Shown here: one piece after another, positions 14,509 through 18,912 of the stretch | Position numbering within the stretch: position 1 is the first letter of the stretch | How the letters are laid out: every line of letters begins with the position of its first letter | From: CAKRJP01 sp963589425 | Lineage (GTDB): Bacteria; Bacillota; Clostridia; Lachnospirales; Lachnospiraceae | NCBI GenBank assembly: GCA_963589425.1 | Contig: CAVAKZ010000042.1 | Coordinates: forward strand, 1-18,912 | Direction: 5' to 3' | DNA: 18,912 nt | Translations under genes and position numbers: made by a program | The notes under the pieces: generated by a model | The model's database searches: none | What the model was told of the DNA's origin: nothing | What the model saw: the letters and a program-made list of their open reading frames with translations, nothing else

Positions 14509-15651
14509 ATGAAAATAATGGAAGAAATTATCATTGCCAATGGAATGTCTATTCTCATGATGTTGTTTCTTTTGGATTGTCGAAGGAAGAATCGAGAGAG
14601 TATTCGGACAGAAGATAAGATTTATGACTATATGGCCGCAACTACTTTGGCAGGGGCAGCCTTAGAGACCATTGCCTTTCTTGTGGACGGGCAGGAATTT
14701 TCGACAGGCATTTTTTTAAATTATCTTGCCAATAGCCTTTGCTTTTTAGGGACGGTGACAGTTGGCTTTTTATGGTGTATTTATGTGGAGCTTCATATTT
14801 ACAAGAATTATAAGAGGGCTTTTCACAGGGCCAATTTTTTAGCAATCCCCTGGATTGTTGAAGTGATAATGATCCTTGTGAATCTATTTGGCACTAATGT
14901 TTTATTCTATATAACTGAATATAATGTATACCAACGTGGAACTTGCGTTCTTGTAGGTTATATATCCTTAATGATCTACTTCTTTTATAGTATCTTTGTG
15001 GTGTTTCATTCGGAAAAACAAGGGATTAATGTAACTTTTTTCCCGGTCATGTATTTTGTAGGACCTTGTATTGCAGGAGTGCTGATTCAGCTTTTTCGCT
15101 ATGGGATTACAGCAGCCTGGTTATCGGTTGCCCTGGCCCTCACTTTTGTACAGATGCAGAATTATTCGGAGAATTTACTGGTGGATGATCTTTCAGGCCT
15201 ATATAATCGGCGATACATGAACCGGGTTCTGAAAAAGTACAATGTCAACAGAGGCAAAAGTCTCTACGGCATTATGATGGATGTGAATGATTTTAAGAAG
15301 ATTAATGATAATTTTGGACATTCCACAGGAGATCATGCAATTTCCGTTATGGGAGATATTCTTACCAGAGCCTTGCCGGAAGGTGGCTTGGCTATGCGTT
15401 TCGCCGGAGATGAATTTATTATTCTTCTGATTGATGCAGAAGAGGAAGATGCTAAGCAGATGGTAAAGAACATTCATGGGACCCTTGCCAGTTTTAATGA
15501 AGGAGGCGTGGAGCAGTTTAAACTATCTGTATCTGCAGGCTATACCCAGTATACTAAGGAAGATACAACAGAAAGCTTCTTAAAACATATGGATGAGCGT
15601 ATGTATGAGATGAAGAGAGAATATCATAGGACTCACAAAAAAGATATTTAA
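14509..15651 (+). CDS. Membrane-anchored GGDEF-domain protein (putative diguanylate cyclase)
   Basis: A 380-residue protein with about seven hydrophobic segments in residues 6-216, followed by a GGDEF domain (about 222-375) facing the cytoplasm. It probably makes the second messenger cyclic di-GMP from two GTP. The domain has LSGLYNRRYM (228-237), the metal site MDVNDFKKINDNFGH (D258) and the active-site motif AGDEF at 299-303. Gly-to-Ala at the first position is found in active members. The inhibitory RxxD site before it is absent: P290 and G293 occupy the Arg and Asp positions. No EAL or HD-GYP partner is nearby. The membrane part resembles no sensor I can name. AAGGAG (14492-14497) is 11 bases from the ATG, a slightly long gap. 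It appears to be a single-gene transcription unit. Confidence 0.9.
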   Translation: MKIMEEIIIANGMSILMMLFLLDCRRKNRESIRTEDKIYDYMAATTLAGAALETIAFLVDGQEFSTGIFLNYLANSLCFLGTVTVGFLWCIYVELHIYKNYKRAFHRANFLAIPWIVEVIMILVNLFGTNVLFYITEYNVYQRGTCVLVGYISLMIYFFYSIFVVFHSEKQGINVTFFPVMYFVGPCIAGVLIQLFRYGITAAWLSVALALTFVQMQNYSENLLVDDLSGLYNRRYMNRVLKKYNVNRGKSLYGIMMDVNDFKKINDNFGHSTGDHAISVMGDILTRALPEGGLAMRFAGDEFIILLIDAEEEDAKQMVKNIHGTLASFNEGGVEQFKLSVSAGYTQYTKEDTTESFLKHMDERMYEMKREYHRTHKKDI

Positions 15652-15660
15652 GAAGAAAAT

Positions 15661-15701
15661 AAGAATCTTACGGAAGAGGTGTTTTCCGTGAGATTCTTTT
15701 T
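15661..15701 (+). terminator. Intrinsic terminator after the GGDEF gene
   Basis: A 15-bp stem with one G-T pair (15661-15675 with 15684-15698; core AATCTTACGGAA / TTCCGTGAGATT) closes an 8-base loop and runs into TTTTT (15697-15701). It is 9 bases after the stop codon. Confidence 0.9.
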
Positions 15702-15759
15702 GTTTATGGGTCTATAATTTATCTTTTTAGTGATTCGAGGGTTAGTAAAACCTAATCTA

Positions 15760-15788
15760 TTGACAGGCCGATCTTACAGTGCTATCCT
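15760..15788 (+). promoter_or_regulatory. Promoter of the iscR-nifS operon with overlapping dyad
   Basis: TTGACA (15760-15765), 17 bases and TATCCT (15783-15788) form the promoter, giving a start near 15795. An inverted repeat ATCCT-ACATA-AGGAT (15784-15798) covers the -10 box and start site. It is a candidate operator for autorepression by the Rrf2/IscR-like protein encoded next; the match to a known IscR consensus was not tested. Confidence 0.7.
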
Positions 15789-15843
15789 ACATAAGGATGA
15801 TATCCAAGTATATTACTAGGAATTAAAAAAGGAAGGTGGATCT

Positions 15844-16305
15844 ATGAAGCTTTCTACAAAAGGAAGATATGGCCTTCGTGCCATGATAGACCTGGCCAGA
15901 TATAGCGAGGATGCACCGGTATCTATTAGCAGCATTGCAGCCAGACAGGGGCTTTCAGATGGATATTTGGAACAGCTGGTGGCACTTCTTCGAAAGGCAG
16001 GACTTGTAAAGAGCATTCGGGGAGCTTCCGGAGGTTATGTTTTGACAAAGGATCCGGGAGATATATCCGTAGGTGATGTGCTTCGTGCCTTGGAAGGAAG
16101 CCTGGAGCCGGTAAAGTGCTCCGCTTTTTATGATGGAGAGGGGTGCACAGCTGCCGGAGGATGTGTGACCAAGTATGTTTGGCAAAAAATCAATGACAGC
16201 ATCAATCGCACCGTGGATGAGATGACCTTAGAAGAGTTAGTAAAGGAAAGTAAAAATTTGAATCCAAAAGGGTCTTCTGAAAATGGGGTACAATGTGAAA
16301 AGTAA
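15844..16305 (+). CDS. iscR: Rrf2-family regulator, IscR-like
   Basis: A 153-residue winged-helix regulator of the Rrf2 family, probably sensing Fe-S cluster status and controlling the operon it heads. The N-terminus MKLSTKGRYGLRAMIDLA and LSDGYLEQLVALLRKAGLV (38-56) are the family's DNA-binding helices, and SIRGASGGY is the wing. Three Cys at 92, 101 and 107 sit where IscR binds [2Fe-2S]. The spacing is C-x8-C-x5-C rather than the C-x5-C-x5-C of E. coli IscR, and the fourth ligand His after the third Cys is replaced (VTKYVW). A fourth Cys, C151, is near the end. GGAAGGTGG precedes the ATG. The cysteine desulfurase gene follows after 50 bases. CymR-like sensing of cysteine metabolism is the main alternative, but the Cys triad favours IscR. 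Confidence 0.88.
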   Translation: MKLSTKGRYGLRAMIDLARYSEDAPVSISSIAARQGLSDGYLEQLVALLRKAGLVKSIRGASGGYVLTKDPGDISVGDVLRALEGSLEPVKCSAFYDGEGCTAAGGCVTKYVWQKINDSINRTVDEMTLEELVKESKNLNPKGSSENGVQCEK

Positions 16306-16355
16306 GAAAAGCATGCCCCGGAGAGAATTTAACAAGCTTAAGGGAGGAAAGTAAA

Positions 16356-17540
16356 ATGAGCAGATTCATTTATTTAGATAATGCAGCCACTACAAAGACT
16401 GCACCGGAAGTTGTGGAGGCTATGCTTCCATATTTTACAGAGAAGTTTGGAAATCCCTCCAGTGTTTACAGCTTCTCCTCCGGAAATAAGGAAGATATTA
16501 CAAAACAAAGAGAGATTATAGCAGGCGCCTTAGGAGCGAATGCCAATGAGATTTATTTTACAGCTGGTGGTTCTGAGTCAGACAACTGGGCTCTTAAGGC
16601 TACGGCAGAAGCTTATGAGAATAAGGGAAAGCATATTATTACTACTAAGATCGAACACCATGCAATTCTTCATACCGCTGAGTATCTGGAGAAGAGAGGT
16701 TTTGAGGTAACCTATGTAGGGGTGGATGCTGACGGTAAGGTGAAGTTAGATGAGCTAGAGGCTGCTATTCGCCCAGACACTATTCTTATTTCCGTAATGT
16801 ATGCTAATAATGAAATCGGAACAATTCAGCCTATTAAAGAGATTGGACAGATTGCCCATGATCACAAGATCTTGTTCCACACTGACGCAGTCCAGGCCTT
16901 TGGACAGGTACCGATCAATGTAGATGAATGTCACATTGATATGCTAAGTGCCAGTGGACACAAGTTAAATGGTCCTAAGGGAATCGGTTTTTTATATATT
17001 CGCAAGGGAGTGAAGATCCGTTCCTACGTTCATGGAGGAGCACAGGAGAGAAAACGCCGTGCGGGTACAGAGAATGTTCCAGGAATTATTGGACTTGGAA
17101 AGGCAGTATCCCGTGCAGTAGAATCCATGGATAAGAGAACCTCCTATGAGAAAGAATTAAGAGATTATCTTATTGAGCGGGTCATGGCAGAGATCCCTTA
17201 TACCAAGTTAAACGGTCACAAGACTGACCGTCTGCCTAATAATGCCAACTTTAGCTTCCGGTTTATCGAAGGGGAATCTATGCTGATTATGTTGGATATG
17301 AAGGGCATTTGCGGATCCAGTGGATCAGCATGTACATCAGGATCCTTAGATCCCTCCCACGTGCTTTTGGCTATTGGACTCCCCCATGAAATCGCCCACG
17401 GATCCCTTCGTCTTACCTTAAATGAAGAGATTAGCAAAGACGACATTGATTATGTAGTAGACAATCTGAAAGAGATTGTGGCAAGACTAAGATCTATGTC
17501 CCCTCTTTACGAAGATTTTATCAAAAAGCAGAATGTGTAA
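16356..17540 (+). CDS. nifS: Cysteine desulfurase (NifS/IscS class I)
   Basis: PLP enzyme that takes sulfur from cysteine as a protein persulfide, giving alanine, for Fe-S cluster assembly or tRNA thiolation. The 394 residues match the class I family. Start YLDNAATTK (6-14), IEHHAIL around H101, HTDAVQAFGQ (D177, Q180), the PLP lysine K203 in SASGHKLNGPKG and the persulfide cysteine C326 in GSACTSGSLDPSHV are all present. The Cys lies on the long flexible loop of class I enzymes. GGGAGG precedes the ATG. It is co-transcribed with the IscR-like gene. A scaffold gene (iscU/nifU) normally follows this pair in related bacteria, but here an IS110 element comes next and no scaffold gene is in view. 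Confidence 0.96.
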   Translation: MSRFIYLDNAATTKTAPEVVEAMLPYFTEKFGNPSSVYSFSSGNKEDITKQREIIAGALGANANEIYFTAGGSESDNWALKATAEAYENKGKHIITTKIEHHAILHTAEYLEKRGFEVTYVGVDADGKVKLDELEAAIRPDTILISVMYANNEIGTIQPIKEIGQIAHDHKILFHTDAVQAFGQVPINVDECHIDMLSASGHKLNGPKGIGFLYIRKGVKIRSYVHGGAQERKRRAGTENVPGIIGLGKAVSRAVESMDKRTSYEKELRDYLIERVMAEIPYTKLNGHKTDRLPNNANFSFRFIEGESMLIMLDMKGICGSSGSACTSGSLDPSHVLLAIGLPHEIAHGSLRLTLNEEISKDDIDYVVDNLKEIVARLRSMSPLYEDFIKKQNV

Positions 17541-17722
17541 ACTGAAGATACATAGAGAACTGTTAGAAGTAAAATACGTAAAAATTAGATGCATAGATAT
17601 TTGTGAAAAAGGAGAATATTAAGTTTGAAACAAAGAAGTAGAGGTTACCCGAGAAAATAGAGCATAACAAAGAAACCATCCCAGGGATAGCTTGAAAAAT
17701 TAAATATTAACGCAACACCTAA
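17541..17722. other. nifS-IS110 junction with an orphan ribosome binding site
   Basis: 182 bases without a convincing gene. AAAAAGGAG (17606-17614) is a good ribosome binding site, but what follows is only a possible TTG (17625) and 11 codons before a stop. No intrinsic terminator is seen after nifS, suggesting that the operon once continued. The left end of the IS110 element lies somewhere between about 17615 and 17722 and cannot be fixed without the other end. ATCCC-A-GGGAT (17678-17688) is an 11-bp odd palindrome that may belong to the element. Confidence 0.5.
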
Positions 17723-18912
17723 TCAGGAAACGGATAAAGGATCATCCTTTATGATGTAGCCCCGTTGTTTTAAAAGATTAAGTGCTTGTGAAGTGGAAAG
17801 AACTTTTTCTTCCTTCACAGGACGAGATTCAAGAAAACCTTCTGGTGTATATGGCTTTAAATCTGAGAGTATGTGCCAGATAGCGGTCAGGATCATACGA
17901 CAGATAGCAATGATGGCTTTCTTGTGACCACGGCGTGCTTTGATACGCTTGTAGCGGTTGGTAAATTCTAAATGTTTCTTCGATTTGATTAAAGCATTTG
18001 CAACTTGTACCAGAACTGGTTTAAAATAGGAACCAGCACGGGAAATCCGAGTGGATTTGATTTTTTGATTGCTTTGATCGTTACGAGGACAGCATCCTGC
18101 CCATGAGACGAGGTGTTTAGCTGTGGGGAAGACAGACATATCAGCACCAATCTCAGAAAGCACTTGAATAGCAGTAAGTGGATTCTTATCGAATCCGGGA
18201 ACAGTCCTTATTAAATTTAAAGCAGCCTCATATTTATCACTGAGACGAAGGATTTCCTGTTCTACTTCTGAAATGTGTTTATTGAGCTCATCAATGTGAT
18301 CAAGGCACTGTCTAAGTTTAACAGCTTGTTCTTTAGAAATAGCACCATCAATAGCAGATTGGATTTCTTCAATAGGAGTTTTGCATCTGCGATCAACGAA
18401 AGGTGCTACATCAAATTTTTCCCCAGGGTGTTGCAAAATCTGTTCTGTGATAGAACGAGAAGATTTACCAAATACATCTGAAAAAACATCGTCAAGTTTC
18501 AAATTAGATACAGTAAGACAATTTTGAGCACGATTCTTCTCACCAGTAATCATACAGGTGAGTTTGAAACGATATCTTACGAGATCACGAAGCTCCCGGA
18601 TGTCGGCAGGTGGAATAAAGGAAGGTTTAACCATGCCACACATGTAAAGATCACAGATCCATTTTGCATCTTTACGGTCGGTCTTATTTCCTTTCATCGG
18701 CTTTGTATATTTGGGATGAGACAGAGTAACCCAAACATTGTGTTGTTCTAAGATGTTAAAAACAGGAATCCAATACTTGCCGGTAGATTCCATGCAGACA
18801 TCATTGCAGTTGTACTTAGCAAGCCAGTCACACAGCTCATTCAATCCTTTTGTAAAAGAAGAAAAGCGAGCCTGCTTGTACTCTGTACGATTGTTGGAAT
18901 CAGTGATACCGA
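17616..18912 (-). mobile_element. IS110-family insertion sequence, incomplete at window edge
   Basis: The only recognisable gene is the transposase on the minus strand. The left boundary given is the earliest plausible one; the right boundary is outside the window. Elements of this family lack long terminal inverted repeats and usually make no target duplication, so the ends cannot be read from one side. The bridge (seek) RNA of the family lies in a non-coding end. The 3' flank visible here shows no strong extended structure, so it may be in the end beyond the window. Confidence 0.85.
17723..18912 (-). CDS. IS110-family transposase, partial (5' end beyond window)
   Basis: DEDD-type recombinase that moves the element with guidance from a bridge RNA. 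The frame is open from the stop at 17723-17725 to the window edge, about 396 codons. The apparent start at 18844 is a TTG inside the coding region, and in-frame codons continue upstream without a stop to 18912, so the N-terminal catalytic Asp region is outside the window. Visible are the DEDD-domain block VCMESTGKYWIPVFNILE with the conserved Glu, then HPKYTKPMKGNKTDRKDA. A coiled middle part follows. The C-terminal Transposase_20 domain shows TVPGFDKNPLTAI, SWAGCCPRNDQS and RISRAGSYFKPVLVQ, the last holding the serine typical of the family. No frameshift or stop is seen in the visible part, so the copy may be active. Confidence 0.93.
   Translation of the reverse strand, partial: GITDSNNRTEYKQARFSSFTKGLNELCDWLAKYNCNDVCMESTGKYWIPVFNILEQHNVWVTLSHPKYTKPMKGNKTDRKDAKWICDLYMCGMVKPSFIPPADIRELRDLVRYRFKLTCMITGEKNRAQNCLTVSNLKLDDVFSDVFGKSSRSITEQILQHPGEKFDVAPFVDRRCKTPIEEIQSAIDGAISKEQAVKLRQCLDHIDELNKHISEVEQEILRLSDKYEAALNLIRTVPGFDKNPLTAIQVLSEIGADMSVFPTAKHLVSWAGCCPRNDQSNQKIKSTRISRAGSYFKPVLVQVANALIKSKKHLEFTNRYKRIKARRGHKKAIIAICRMILTAIWHILSDLKPYTPEGFLESRPVKEEKVLSTSQALNLLKQRGYIIKDDPLSVS

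Noticed and set aside
17625..17660. Short 11-codon frame from TTG after the orphan ribosome binding site
   Set aside because: It is too short and has no recognisable product; better read as a broken or replaced gene start.
1..18912. CRISPR array, tRNA, rRNA, prophage or defence genes
   Set aside because: I looked for spaced direct repeats, tRNA-like cloverleaf ends and phage or defence protein signatures on both strands and saw none.

Overview
The window looks like chromosomal DNA of a low-GC anaerobic Firmicute, most likely a Lachnospiraceae-type clostridium. The evidence is strong AGGAGG-type ribosome binding sites, sigma-A promoters, the gene order tmcAL-pta-ackA-DUF177-rpmF-plsX-acpP-rnc-smc-ftsY, a zinc-ribbon L32, and a tiny acidic Cys-rich protein of a type known from this group. 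I cannot fix the genus.

Layout: (1) 190-1503, tmcAL, a tRNA-Met wobble cytidine acetylation enzyme that uses acetate. (2) 1700-4078, pta and ackA, the acetyl-CoA to acetate plus ATP pathway. They are separated by two strong hairpins, and their leaders share sequence words. (3) 4211-4921, the DUF177 protein and ribosomal protein L32, behind a consensus promoter and closed by an intrinsic terminator. (4) 5094-11858, a lipid/cell-cycle/secretion cluster: plsX and acpP (phospholipid and fatty acid synthesis), rnc (RNase III), smc (chromosome condensation) and ftsY (SRP receptor, with an unusual acidic C-terminal tail). A hairpin partly separates acpP from rnc. (5) 11943-13172, a PLP threonine ammonia-lyase with a C-terminal ACT domain, closed by a terminator. 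(6) 13378-14283, a FadR-type GntR regulator with a perfect palindrome on its own -10 box, followed by a 57-residue Cys-rich protein. (7) 14509-15651, a membrane-anchored GGDEF protein. (8) 15844-17540, an Rrf2/IscR-like regulator and a cysteine desulfurase, an Fe-S or sulfur-transfer operon. (9) about 17600 to the window end, an IS110-family element on the minus strand whose transposase runs off the window.

Most of the window is conserved housekeeping DNA and I see no clearly new multi-gene system. The points most worth a second look are the FtsY acidic tail, the paired pta/ackA leader elements and intercistronic hairpins, the palindromes upstream of tmcAL, pta and gntR, the Cys-rich miniprotein, and the IS110 element. 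The IS110 element lies where a scaffold gene (iscU/nifU) would be expected and leaves an apparently orphan ribosome binding site. Terminators, promoters and operators were read by eye, and no folding or database search was run.
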